In this document: positions 7,791-15,323 of the stretch, piece after piece
Position numbering within the stretch: position 1 is the stretch's first letter
Layout: each line of letters opens with the position of its first letter
NCBI GenBank assembly: GCA_023663615.1
Contig: JAMPHA010000001.1
Location: 186,001-250,000 of the forward strand
Length of the DNA: 64,000 nt
Direction of reading: 5' to 3'
Source: DLAJ01 sp023663615
Lineage (GTDB): Bacteria; Bacillota; Clostridia; Lachnospirales; Lachnospiraceae
Translations under genes and position numbers: made by a program
The notes under the pieces: model-generated
Told to the model about the DNA's origin: nothing
What the model saw: only the letters and a program-made list of their open reading frames with translations
Database searches by the model: none

Positions 7791-8135
7791 ATGAAAAAGT
7801 ATGTATCGGTTATGATCATACTAATTGTCTTTTTGGGTGTATGTGGAATCATTTTTAGAAATAAATCTGCTATGCTTTCTGCCGAGGAAGCGGAAGAAAG
7901 TTTGCAGAATTATTTGATAAGCGTCAGCCAATGGAAAGATGATTATGTCGTCGAAGCGCTGAATCCTGTGACGGGAACGATTGACAATGACGAAGTATAT
8001 CGTTTTGAGATAAGATATAAAGATACGGATGAGCAGGTTGGCGATCGGTTAATAAGCAATTATGCAATCACATTGGATGGTAATCTCATTTATTGGTATG
8101 ATTCTGCAAACGATGAATGGATCGTTCAAAAATAA
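7791..8135 (+). CDS. Hypothetical membrane-anchored small protein
   Basis: A 114-residue protein has an N-terminal hydrophobic helix (VMIILIVFLGVCGIIF, residues 7-22). A hydrophilic domain with several Tyr and Asp follows, ending YDSANDEWIVQK. No lipobox fits the family rule well, so it is probably a single-pass protein with an outside domain. It has its own ribosome-binding site (AGGGGGAAG). The base composition is more AT-rich than its neighbours, which suggests recent arrival. No family was recognised. Confidence 0.7.
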   Translation: MKKYVSVMIILIVFLGVCGIIFRNKSAMLSAEEAEESLQNYLISVSQWKDDYVVEALNPVTGTIDNDEVYRFEIRYKDTDEQVGDRLISNYAITLDGNLIYWYDSANDEWIVQK

Positions 8136-8163
8136 CATAAAGTAATTTTTTAGGGAATTCTTA

Positions 8164-8197
8164 TTGACAAACAATTAAACATATGCTTAAATGTTTA
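8164..8197 (+). promoter_or_regulatory. Promoter with ArsR-type operator for the metal operon
   Basis: A perfect -35 TTGACA (8164-8169) and a -10-like TTAAAT (8187-8192) have 17-bp spacing. TAAACAT (8176-8182) and ATGTTTA (8191-8197) form a perfect 7-bp dyad across spacer and -10, in AT-rich DNA. This layout is typical of ArsR/SmtB operators, and an ArsR-type gene is third in the operon. Metal-responsive autoregulation is inferred. Confidence 0.65.
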
Positions 8198-8322
8198 TAT
8201 CAAGAAGCAGACAGAACAATCAGAGGCACATTCCCGAACGGAAACAGGAGCGGGAACGGCGGCTGCATTTTGGGAACGTTCTGCTGTAAAAAAAGCAAAA
8301 AGCAAAGAGGAGGACATTTTTC

Positions 8323-8541
8323 ATGAAGAAAACATATCAGATCGAGGTAGACTGCGCGGCATGCGCATTGAAAATGGAGGAAGCGGCAAAGCAGGTCGAG
8401 GGCGTGAAGGACGCGACGGTTTCCTTTATGACGCAGAAGATGAAAGTAGAATTTGACGAGGGTGCGGAGGAGCAGGCGACGATGAAAGCGGTCGTGAAGG
8501 CATGCAAGAAAGTGGAGAGCGACTGCGAAATCATGCTGTGA
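8323..8541 (+). CDS. Heavy-metal-associated (HMA) domain protein, metallochaperone-like
   Basis: This 72-residue protein is a single HMA ferredoxin-like domain: MKKTYQIEVDCAACALKMEEA, then VEGVKDATVSFMTQKMKVEF. The metal-binding CxxC is CAAC at residues 11-14, preceded by Asp. The DCxxC form is common in HMA domains associated with Zn/Cd/Pb ATPases rather than copper chaperones, where GMxCxxC is usual. It has a good ribosome-binding site (GAGGAGG) and lies upstream of the P-type ATPase, whose own sequence starts without an HMA domain. The chaperone and pump may therefore be the split form of one family architecture. Confidence 0.85.
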   Translation: MKKTYQIEVDCAACALKMEEAAKQVEGVKDATVSFMTQKMKVEFDEGAEEQATMKAVVKACKKVESDCEIML

Positions 8542-8561
8542 GATCATACCGTGAAGGCGGC

Positions 8562-8752
8562 TTGCGCATACGGCGGAGGGGATACCGTTAGGCACTGTCT
8601 GCGCGATGGGACTTGTGCGTATTGCAGAGAGATACGTCGGATGCTGTCTGCGCGATGGGACTTGTGCATATTGCGGAGAGATACCGATGGACACTGTCTG
8701 TGCGATGAGACTTGTGCGTATTGCAGAGAGGATACCGATGGATGCCGTCGGC
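8562..8752. repeat. About 50-bp tandem repeat between HMA gene and ATPase
   Basis: Three near-identical units start CTGTCTGCGCGATGGGACTT (first at 8595), preceded by a partial unit. Unit lengths are 49-51 bp and differ, so the reading frame shifts between copies and no conserved protein is encoded. The array separates two genes of one operon. Confidence 0.85.
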
Positions 8753-8785
8753 ATGGGATTCGCAGGCTGAGTGAAAGGAGCATGA

Positions 8786-10660
8786 ATGATGAATAAGAAG
8801 CAGAAAAGGATGCTGTTACGCATTGTCATTACCGCAGGATTGATGATATTGCTGGCGGTTTTGCCGATTGACGCGAAGATCAAGACGATCTTGTATCTGG
8901 TTCCGTATCTGGTGATCGGTTATGATATTTTGCGGAAAGCGGTTCTTGGTATTCTTCACGGACAGGTGTTTGACGAGAATTTTCTTATGGCGGTCGCGAC
9001 GGTCGGTGCGATCGGGATCGGCGAGATGGTGGAAGGCGTGGCGGTCATGCTTTTTTATCAGATCGGAGAGCTGTTCCAGAGCTATGCCGTCGGAAAGAGC
9101 CGTAAAAATATCACGGCGCTGATGGATATTCGTCCCGATTATGCGAATATCGAGGAGGACGGCGCGCTGGTGCAGGTTGACCCCGATGAGGTGGAGGTCG
9201 GCACGGTGATCGTCGTAAAGCCGGGAGAAAAGCTGCCGATCGACGGCGTCATTACGGAGGGGGAGACGACCCTGAACACGAGCGCACTAACCGGGGAGAG
9301 CGTACCGCGTGAGGCGGGAGAAGGCGACGAGGTTATCAGCGGATGCGTGAATTTAAGCGGTCTGATTAAGGTTCGTACGACCAAGGAATTCGGGGAATCG
9401 ACCGTATCAAAGATTTTGGATCTGGTGGAAAATTCCAGTATGAAGAAATCGCGTTCGGAGAATTTTATCACCAGGTTTGCCAAGGTGTATACGCCGGCGG
9501 TCTGTCTTGGCGCCGTGCTGCTGGCGGTGCTTCCGCCGCTTGGCAAGATGCTCTTTTTCGGCGGCAGCGCCGATTGGCTGGTATGGTTTACAAGAGCATT
9601 GACTTTTTTAGTCATTAGCTGTCCGTGCGCGTTGGTGATTTCCATTCCGTTAAGCTTTTTCGGCGGGATCGGCGGCGCGTCGGCGCGCGGCATTTTAGTG
9701 AAGGGTTCGAATTATCTGGAAGCGCTTGCATCGGCGGGGATCGTGGTATTTGACAAAACGGGAACGATGACGAAGGGTGTTTTCGAAGTGACAAAAATCT
9801 GTCCGGTGGGCGTGGATGAGGAGACATTGCTGCATTACGCGGCGTATGCCGAGAGTTATTCCACGCACCCGATCGCGGAGAGTCTGCGCAGAGCGTACGG
9901 CAAAGCGATGGATGGAGCGCATGTGAGTGATGTGGAGGAAATCAGCGGACATGGCGTGACGGCGGTTGTGGATGGGAAAACGGTCGCGGCAGGCAACCGC
10001 AGACTCATGGAACGTATGCACATTGCCTGTCCTGAGGAGGACGCAGTCGGCACAGAAGTTCATTTGGCGCTTGACGGCGTCTATATCGGCATGATTCTGA
10101 TCGCGGATGTGTTAAAGCCGACGGCGGCGGATGCGGTCCGCGCGCTGAAAGAAAGCGGTGTGCGAAAGACGGTCATGCTGACGGGCGATGCAAAGAAAGC
10201 GGCGGATGCGATCGCCGCAGAGCTTGCGGTTGACGAGGTGAAAAGCGGACTGCTTCCGGGCGATAAGGTGGATGAAGTCGAGCGTCTGCTCGCAGGAACC
10301 GGGAAAAAGGAAAAGCTGGTATTTGTCGGGGACGGCATCAATGACGCGCCCGTTTTGTCCCGCGCAGACGTCGGCGTTGCAATGGGCGCGCTCGGTTCCG
10401 ACGCGGCGATCGAGGCGGCGGATGTCGTGCTGATGGACGATGATCCGTTAAAGATCGCGCTTGCGATGCGCATTGCGCGCAAGACGCTCCGCATTGTCTA
10501 TGAGAATATCGTATTTGCGCTGGCAGTCAAAGCGATCTGTCTCGTGCTTGGCGCGCTCGGCGTCGCCAATATGTGGTGGGCGATCTTTGCGGACGTCGGC
10601 GTCATGGTGCTTGCCGTACTGAATGCGACGCGGGCATTGACGATTTCGGGCAGGAGATGA
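8786..10660 (+). CDS. cadA: Heavy-metal translocating P-type ATPase (Zn/Cd/Pb type)
   Basis: P1B-type ATPase exporting soft metal ions across the membrane. It has 624 residues without an N-terminal HMA domain. The membrane metal site is SCPC at 278-281, followed by ALVISIPLSFFGGIGG, the form seen in Zn2+/Cd2+/Pb2+ pumps. The actuator motif TGES, the phosphorylation site DKTGT (Asp 323), the HP motif (STHPIAES) and the hinge GDGINDAPVL are all present. Two ATGs are adjacent at 8786 and 8789; AGGAG at 8776 favours either. It is the middle gene of HMA-ATPase-ArsR and is probably repressed by the ArsR protein in the absence of metal. Symbol by family resemblance. Confidence 0.93.
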   Translation: MMNKKQKRMLLRIVITAGLMILLAVLPIDAKIKTILYLVPYLVIGYDILRKAVLGILHGQVFDENFLMAVATVGAIGIGEMVEGVAVMLFYQIGELFQSYAVGKSRKNITALMDIRPDYANIEEDGALVQVDPDEVEVGTVIVVKPGEKLPIDGVITEGETTLNTSALTGESVPREAGEGDEVISGCVNLSGLIKVRTTKEFGESTVSKILDLVENSSMKKSRSENFITRFAKVYTPAVCLGAVLLAVLPPLGKMLFFGGSADWLVWFTRALTFLVISCPCALVISIPLSFFGGIGGASARGILVKGSNYLEALASAGIVVFDKTGTMTKGVFEVTKICPVGVDEETLLHYAAYAESYSTHPIAESLRRAYGKAMDGAHVSDVEEISGHGVTAVVDGKTVAAGNRRLMERMHIACPEEDAVGTEVHLALDGVYIGMILIADVLKPTAADAVRALKESGVRKTVMLTGDAKKAADAIAAELAVDEVKSGLLPGDKVDEVERLLAGTGKKEKLVFVGDGINDAPVLSRADVGVAMGALGSDAAIEAADVVLMDDDPLKIALAMRIARKTLRIVYENIVFALAVKAICLVLGALGVANMWWAIFADVGVMVLAVLNATRALTISGRR

Positions 10661-10741
10661 TCCTGCTGCGGGAAATGCTTAGAAACGGGAAATGCTTAGA
10701 AAAAGGCACAGAACAGTATGAAAAAGGAAAACGGAGGGTGT

Positions 10742-11113
10742 ATGACACATTATCATTTACCGCACGATCATGGACAGAATATCGGGCATGTGCTTGACCG
10801 GATGCCGGATCTTTCCGATTTTCAGAAGGTGGCGGCGTGGTTTGACAAGCTTGGGGACGGCACGCGGCTGCGCATTTTATGGCTTTTGTGTCACTGCGAG
10901 GAGTGCGTGAGCAATATCGCCGCCGCAATGGAAATGAGCGATCCGGCGGTATCGCATCATCTGCGGCTTTTAAGGGAGAGCGGGCTGATTGTCAGCAGGC
11001 GCGAGGGAAAGGAGGTCTATTACAAGCTTGCGGAAAATGCGCAGGCGCAGATTCTCCACCGCGCGCTTGACGAGATGTTTGAGGTGAGCTGTCCGAGCGG
11101 GGATGAGGCGTAG
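10742..11113 (+). CDS. ArsR/SmtB-family metal-responsive repressor
   Basis: Winged-helix regulator of about 123 residues. The start at 10742 follows AACGGAGGG; an in-frame ATG at 10718 has no such signal. The N-terminus is His-rich (HYHLPHDHGQNIGH). The metal-box helix reads LLCHCEECVSNIA, which corresponds to the ELCVCD box of ArsR/CadC proteins. The recognition helix follows (DPAVSHHLRLLRESGLI), then a winged hairpin RREGKEVYYKL. Thiol-rich and His-rich sites fit Cd/Pb/Zn sensing. Its position after the pump and the dyad at 8176-8197 suggest autoregulation of the operon. Confidence 0.9.
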   Translation: MTHYHLPHDHGQNIGHVLDRMPDLSDFQKVAAWFDKLGDGTRLRILWLLCHCEECVSNIAAAMEMSDPAVSHHLRLLRESGLIVSRREGKEVYYKLAENAQAQILHRALDEMFEVSCPSGDEA

Positions 11114-11206
11114 CATAGAGATGTCCGACTTCCGGCTGTGGAGCGCGCCGGGCGCGCTTACGCTTGCGGGGATGAGGCGTAGCATAGACGTCCGACTTCC
11201 GGCTGT
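11097..11206. repeat. Direct repeat pair with GC hairpin after the arsR-like gene
   Basis: A segment of about 42 bp (GCGGGGATGAGGCGTAGCAT and onward to CGACTTCCGGCTGT) occurs at 11097-11139 and again at 11166-11206. The first copy includes the last codons of the repressor gene. Between them is a perfect hairpin, AGCGCGC-CGG-GCGCGCT (11142-11158), without a T-run. Confidence 0.75.
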
Positions 11207-11518
11207 TGAACGGTTAAACGCACAGGGGAACGTATAAGAGGGGCAGCAGTCAAAAACCGAAATGAAAACCGGATCGCAAAAATGTCAATCATCCGGATGC
11301 TTGCAAATAGGACGGACTGTTACGATGGTATACTTGTGAATTTGACGGACTGTTTATAAAACATACTTATAAAACAGGCAGAGCGTTATGATAACATAAT
11401 AGGGAAATCGTCGCGGCTGTTTTTGGCATATGGTATCGAAACTGACAAAGGCGGAAGCGGAAGGACAACGTGGGAAATTGTAGTAAGATGTGATAGACGC
11501 AAGCAGAGAACAGCGGCG

Positions 11519-11543
11519 CCCGCCGATCGGCGGGGGTTTTTTT
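11519..11543 (+). terminator. Terminator hairpin upstream of the MerR promoter
   Basis: CCCGCCGATCGGCGGG (11519-11534) is a self-complementary stem followed by seven T residues (11537-11543). It separates the metal operon region from the MerR promoter that starts 24 bases further on. The 300 bases before it hold no gene that I can support. Confidence 0.75.
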
Positions 11544-11566
11544 GCGCGAAATTTTCAAAAAAGTCC

Positions 11567-11597
11567 TTGCTCATGACGCAGCGTCATGAGCTATACT
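11567..11597 (+). promoter_or_regulatory. MerR-type promoter with perfect 11-bp dyad
   Basis: A -35 TTGCTC (11567-11572) and a -10 TATACT (11592-11597) are separated by 19 bp, the overlong spacer that defines MerR-family promoters. A perfect inverted repeat, GCTCATGACGC-A-GCGTCATGAGC (11569-11591), fills the spacer. The gene downstream encodes a MerR protein, so this is very probably its autoregulatory operator, and perhaps also drives the ABC genes behind it. Confidence 0.88.
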
Positions 11598-11707
11598 GAA
11601 AGCCGGGTAAAGAGGAATGCCCTCCAAGCGGGATTTGTTTCGCATGGATCACGGATACTGCCTGCGGTGCAAAGTTCGCAGGTTGCGGGAAAGGCAAGGT
11701 TATTTAT

Positions 11708-12481
11708 ATGGAAAAGCATAGAGCGATCCCGCAGGGATATATGACAGTCGGCGAGGCGGCAGGAAAGCTGCATGTGACTGTCCGGGCCCTGCAGCATTAT
11801 GATAGAGAAGGACTGCTTTCACCGTCCGCCGTCAGCGAGGGCGGGCGCAGGCTTTATACGGATAAAGACATCGTGAAGCTGCATCAGATCCTCTCCCTGA
11901 AGCATCTGGGATTTTCTTTGAACGATATTAAGGAACGGCTGATCCCGCTCGATACGCCGGGGGAAGTTGCCAATGTGCTTGCAGAGCAGGCGGACGTTGT
12001 TCAAAAGAAGATCGAAAGCCTGTCCGAGTCGCTGCGGGAACTGGAGGCGCTGCGCAGGGAAGTGCTGCAAATGCAGTCGGTAGACTTCAAAAAATATGCG
12101 GACATTATCGTAAATCTGCAAATGAAAAATGATTTTTACTGGATGATCAAGCATTTTGACGATCAGATGCTCGATCATATCCGTTCTCGTTTTGACAAAG
12201 ACAGCGCCGCCGCTTTTATGCAGGATTTTACGCGGTTACAGGAGGAGGCACTACGTCTTGGAAGCGAGGGCGTTTCTGCCGACAGCGGCGATGCGCAGGC
12301 GTTTGCGAAGGCGTATTGGGAGATGATCATGCAATTTACGGGCGGCGACACGAATGTGCTTTCCAAGCTCATGGAGCTGGGAAATGCCGAAGGCACGGAC
12401 GCGGAATGGAAAAAGAGACAGGAGAAAGCGAATACGTTTATTGAACCTGCGCTGAATGCTTATTTCCGCGGAAAACAATGA
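11708..12481 (+). CDS. MerR-family regulator with TipAS-like drug-binding domain
   Basis: The N-terminal winged helix (MTVGEAAGKLHVTVRALQHY, residues 12-31) is a standard MerR DNA-binding domain. A long coiled-coil dimer helix follows (about 85-125). The C-terminal 130 residues contain AYWEMIMQFTGGD and an aromatic/acidic helical core like the TipAS antibiotic-binding domain. Such proteins activate efflux genes after binding amphipathic or peptide drugs. The promoter at 11567-11597 has the expected 19-bp spacer. The two ABC exporter genes follow on the same strand and are the likely targets. Confidence 0.88.
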   Translation: MEKHRAIPQGYMTVGEAAGKLHVTVRALQHYDREGLLSPSAVSEGGRRLYTDKDIVKLHQILSLKHLGFSLNDIKERLIPLDTPGEVANVLAEQADVVQKKIESLSESLRELEALRREVLQMQSVDFKKYADIIVNLQMKNDFYWMIKHFDDQMLDHIRSRFDKDSAAAFMQDFTRLQEEALRLGSEGVSADSGDAQAFAKAYWEMIMQFTGGDTNVLSKLMELGNAEGTDAEWKKRQEKANTFIEPALNAYFRGKQ

Positions 12482-12622
12482 TCTTGGGCGGATGAAAAAC
12501 AAAGCAGTGCGTCGTGCTGCAAGCGATTGTGCGGATGGCTTGATCTGCGTGCCGCCGTTGGCGGTAAGTGTAAAAAATCAAAGATTTTATCAGGCGTGCT
12601 ACATAAAAAAGGGGGATTTCTT

Positions 12623-13450
12623 ATGGAAGATGCAATACGGGTCGAACAGTTAAGAAAAAGTTACGGAAAGCGTGTCGTGCTGAAAGATGTAAGTTTTCGT
12701 GTGCGTCAGGGCGAATGTTTTGCGCTGCTTGGCGGAAACGGCGCGGGAAAAACGACAACGCTGGAATGCATGGAAGGATTAAAGAGGTATGACGGCGGCA
12801 ATATCATCGTAAACGGGAAAGCAGGGATTCAACTGCAATCCGCGGCTTTGCCGGAGTATATCAAAGCGGCTGAAGCGCTGCGGCTGTTTGCAAAGTGGAA
12901 TCGTCAGGCGTTCCATCCGCATAGCCGCGGTTTCCTGTCGGGGCAGGATGACGCGCTCGGCATCGGCGCATTTGCGCAAAAACAATATTACCAATTATCG
13001 ACGGGGCAGAAACGGCGGCTGCATTTGGCGCTTGCGCTGCTTAGCGATCCCGATATTATTTTTTTGGACGAACCGACTGCAGGACTGGATGTGGAGGGAA
13101 GAATCGCGCTTCATGAACAGATCCGACAGTTAAAAAAGAAGGGAAAAACCTTGATATTAGCAAGCCATGACATGGCGGAGGTGGAGAGTCTGTGCGACCG
13201 GATCGCAATCCTGCGGGACGGGAATATCGCGTTTGTCGGAACGGTCGAAGAACTGAACGCACAGCTCGGAAAGCGTTACGATATTTCCGTGAAAACAAGT
13301 ACGGGAACGGAGCATTTGGAATCGGACCGCATCGGGGAGACGCTGCTAAAACTGCTTTCCCGTTATCAGGAAACCGGAACGGAGATTCTGGACATCCGTG
13401 TGAGCCGCGGTTCTCTGGAGCAGCAGTTGGAAAGATTAAAGATTTTTTAA
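12623..13450 (+). CDS. ABC transporter ATP-binding protein
   Basis: Drug/antibiotic-type ABC-2 exporter ATPase. Walker A is GGNGAGKTT, the signature is LSTGQKRRLHL (Thr where Gly/Ser is usual), Walker B is IIFLDEPTAGLD, and the H-loop follows in ILASHDMAE. The region between Walker A and the signature is shorter than usual. The start at 12623 follows a GGGGG-type ribosome-binding site, and the protein begins MEDAIRVEQLRKSYG; an upstream in-frame start would add unrelated residues. It pairs with the permease 30 bases downstream. Confidence 0.92.
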   Translation: MEDAIRVEQLRKSYGKRVVLKDVSFRVRQGECFALLGGNGAGKTTTLECMEGLKRYDGGNIIVNGKAGIQLQSAALPEYIKAAEALRLFAKWNRQAFHPHSRGFLSGQDDALGIGAFAQKQYYQLSTGQKRRLHLALALLSDPDIIFLDEPTAGLDVEGRIALHEQIRQLKKKGKTLILASHDMAEVESLCDRIAILRDGNIAFVGTVEELNAQLGKRYDISVKTSTGTEHLESDRIGETLLKLLSRYQETGTEILDIRVSRGSLEQQLERLKIF

Positions 13451-13480
13451 TTGTTTCAGGAAGAAAAGGAGGAACTGAGG

Positions 13481-14239
13481 ATGGATGGAAACGAGAAAAG
13501 CCGCCGGCGGGAATGGATGTGGCGTGCGGATGCTTTTTTCTATGGGGCGGCATTACAGTGGAAATTGGATATAAGAAGCAAAACGCTGCTGACGGCCTGC
13601 TATTTTGTGCCGCTTTTATTTTTTGCGATCATGGGCGGGATCTTTACGTCCGTCATGCCGGACGCAAAAGCCACGCTCACGCAATCCATGACCGTGTTCG
13701 GGGTGACGATGGGCGCGCTGATCGGGCTGCCGCCCTCGCTCGTGGAGATTTACGGGGGCGATATAAAGAAAGTCTATCGTGCGAACGGCGTGCCGTTGTG
13801 GCAGGGACTTATTCTGACGAATCTTTCGTCGTTTCTTCATTTGTTTTTGATGAGTATGATTCTTTACGCAGCGTCGCCGCTCTTATTTCACGCTGAGATA
13901 CCGGCGGAGCCGGGAAGCTATTTCGGGTGCCTTGCCATTTTGATCGCTGTATCGTTGAGTATTGCGAGCGTGATCGGTCTGGCGGTAAAAGATCAGGCAA
14001 AAACGCCGATGGTGTCCATCCTCGTGTTTCTGCCGTCCGTCATGCTTTCGGGAATCATGTTTCCGGGCAGTCTGCTGCCGGAGCCGCTGCGCCTTGCAGG
14101 AAAAGCGATGCCGGCGGCGTGGGGATATGAGATCATGATAGAACCTGTTTTTTGTATCGAAAAATGTCTGCCGCTTTTGTGCATGCTGCTTGCCGCGGTA
14201 ATTGTATGCGCCGTTTTGATCAAGCGGATTGAAGAATAA
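13481..14239 (+). CDS. ABC-2 type transporter permease
   Basis: About 252 residues with six predicted membrane helices, for example LLTACYFVPLLFFAIMGGIF, MTVFGVTMGALIGLP and the late LLCMLLAAVIVCAVLI. PSLVEIYGGDIKKVYRANGVPLW after helix 2 is characteristic of ABC-2 permeases. ATG 13481 follows AAGGAGGA; an alternative TTG at 13451 lacks a ribosome-binding site. It is the membrane half of the exporter whose ATPase precedes it, presumably exporting the compound sensed by the MerR/TipAS regulator. Confidence 0.87.
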   Translation: MDGNEKSRRREWMWRADAFFYGAALQWKLDIRSKTLLTACYFVPLLFFAIMGGIFTSVMPDAKATLTQSMTVFGVTMGALIGLPPSLVEIYGGDIKKVYRANGVPLWQGLILTNLSSFLHLFLMSMILYAASPLLFHAEIPAEPGSYFGCLAILIAVSLSIASVIGLAVKDQAKTPMVSILVFLPSVMLSGIMFPGSLLPEPLRLAGKAMPAAWGYEIMIEPVFCIEKCLPLLCMLLAAVIVCAVLIKRIEE

Positions 14240-14354
14240 AAGCGCGTCAGCATGAAAAAGGCGGGGAAAAAATAAGTGCCCGGTTTGTGCATATTTTTTT
14301 ACAAACGACGCATCCTATTCCCGAAAAAAGAATCGAAAGCGGGGAATCGGGATT

Positions 14355-14873
14355 ATGGCAGAGCAGTCGAAGGATATGAAGGAAACCTACGAGGAGCAGA
14401 AGCATCAGCAAAGCCGGATGCAGCAAAAAAAGCAGGTCTATCAGGAATATGTCGAGCAGATGACGCCGAAAAAGAATATCTGGTGGCAGATGGTGAAAGC
14501 GTTTATCGTCGGCGGATTGATCTGCACGCTTGGGCAGGTGATCTTAAATGTCGCGACGGAGCAGTTTGGTTTGGATAAGGAGACGGCGGGAACCTGGTGC
14601 TCCGTCATTCTTGTTTTTCTCAGCGTGCTTCTGACCGGCTTGAATCTGTATCAGAAGCTCGGCGCGTTTGCGGGCGCGGGCGCGCTGGTGCCGATCACGG
14701 GCTTTGCCAATTCCGTGGCGTCCCCGGCGATCGAATACCAGAAGGAAGGTCAGGTGTTCGGGATCGGCGCGAAAATCTTTACGATCGCGGGACCGGTCAT
14801 TCTTTACGGCATTGTGACAAGCTGGGTGCTGGGATTCGGGTATTGGATCGGGAAATGCTTTGGGGTGTGGTGA
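14355..14873 (+). CDS. spoVAC: Stage V sporulation protein AC
   Basis: Membrane protein of the SpoVA dipicolinic-acid channel; SpoVAC has been described as a mechanosensitive channel component. Family hallmarks are FIVGGLICTLGQVI, the loop LYQKLGAFAGAGALVPITGF and NSVASPAIEYQKEGQVFGIG. Length (172 aa) is above the usual 150 because of a Gln/Lys-rich N-terminus. The ribosome-binding site is weak. spoVAC normally follows spoVAB or precedes spoVAD-spoVAE. Here it stands alone, 6.6 kb from spoVAB, and neither spoVAD nor spoVAE is found in the window. Confidence 0.92.
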   Translation: MAEQSKDMKETYEEQKHQQSRMQQKKQVYQEYVEQMTPKKNIWWQMVKAFIVGGLICTLGQVILNVATEQFGLDKETAGTWCSVILVFLSVLLTGLNLYQKLGAFAGAGALVPITGFANSVASPAIEYQKEGQVFGIGAKIFTIAGPVILYGIVTSWVLGFGYWIGKCFGVW

Positions 14874-14887
14874 GAAATGTTGGCAGG

Positions 14888-14932
14888 ACAGAGCTGCGGC
14901 GGATCAGATTCGTTAGGCGGCTCTGTTTTTTT
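14888..14932 (+). terminator. Rho-independent terminator after spoVAC
   Basis: ACAGAGC (14888-14894) pairs with GCTCTGT (14920-14926), followed by a T-run to 14932. As at 3500, the T-run is shared with the start of a structured repeat copy. Confidence 0.8.
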
Positions 14933-15080
14933 GCGCGATAAGCAGAGAAGCGAAGTGATTCCGGAGCCGTTGCCGTGCTTGCGCGGGCAGAGGCGCAGGA
15001 ATCACTTCGCGGCGAGCAACGCGAGCGTGAAATGCGAAGCATTTCGCGTCTGCTTTTTGCGCGATAAGCTTAAGAAGCGA
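14926..15080 (+). repeat. Structured dispersed repeat, copy 2
   Basis: Homologous to 3494-3647. P1: 14940-14946 with 15049-15055. P2: 14952-14962 with 14998-15008. P3: 14973-14978/14981-14986. P4: 15027-15035/15039-15047 with a GAA loop. Relative to copy 1, changed bases keep pairing (a G-C pair becomes A-T in P1; a G-C becomes T.G in P4). The 5' box recurs at the 3' end as GCGCGATAAGC...AAGCGAAGTGATTC, about 126 bp apart. Confidence 0.8.
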
Positions 15081-15188
15081 AGTGATTCACGTCTGCTTAT
15101 TTTAGGGCAAGCAAACGAAAGGCGCGCATTGCAGAAGATGAAGACAAAATAAAAGTGCGTGTTATAAGATAAATAAGAATGTTCAAAC

Positions 15189-15217
15189 TTGCGTATTACA
15201 GAAAATTGTGTTATGAT
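15189..15217 (+). promoter_or_regulatory. Candidate sigma-A promoter for the AAA ATPase
   Basis: TTGCGT (15189-15194) and TATGAT (15212-15217) have exact 17-bp spacing, about 105 bases before the ATPase start. Confidence 0.5.
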
Positions 15218-15323
15218 AAAAACCAACAGGAGAGAAGCGGAAAAACAGATCGTTCTACAAAAACGGCGTATGGGATAATGCGTCATGATTTTGGATGCAC
15301 AAAAGGCAGGGACGGGAGCCAAA

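Noticed and set aside
8551..8796. 81-residue frame between the HMA gene and the ATPase
   Set aside because: It is the 50-bp tandem array translated. Unit lengths are not multiples of three and the frame overlaps the ATPase start.
13451..13480. TTG start for the ABC permease
   Set aside because: No ribosome-binding site; ATG at 13481 has AAGGAGGA.
14276..14578. Frame before and into spoVAC
   Set aside because: It overlaps spoVAC in another frame; codon use and the family match favour spoVAC.
14877..15152. Open frame across structured repeat copy 2
   Set aside because: Same reason: it begins in the spoVAC terminator region and follows the repeat. Base changes fit helix conservation better than codon conservation.
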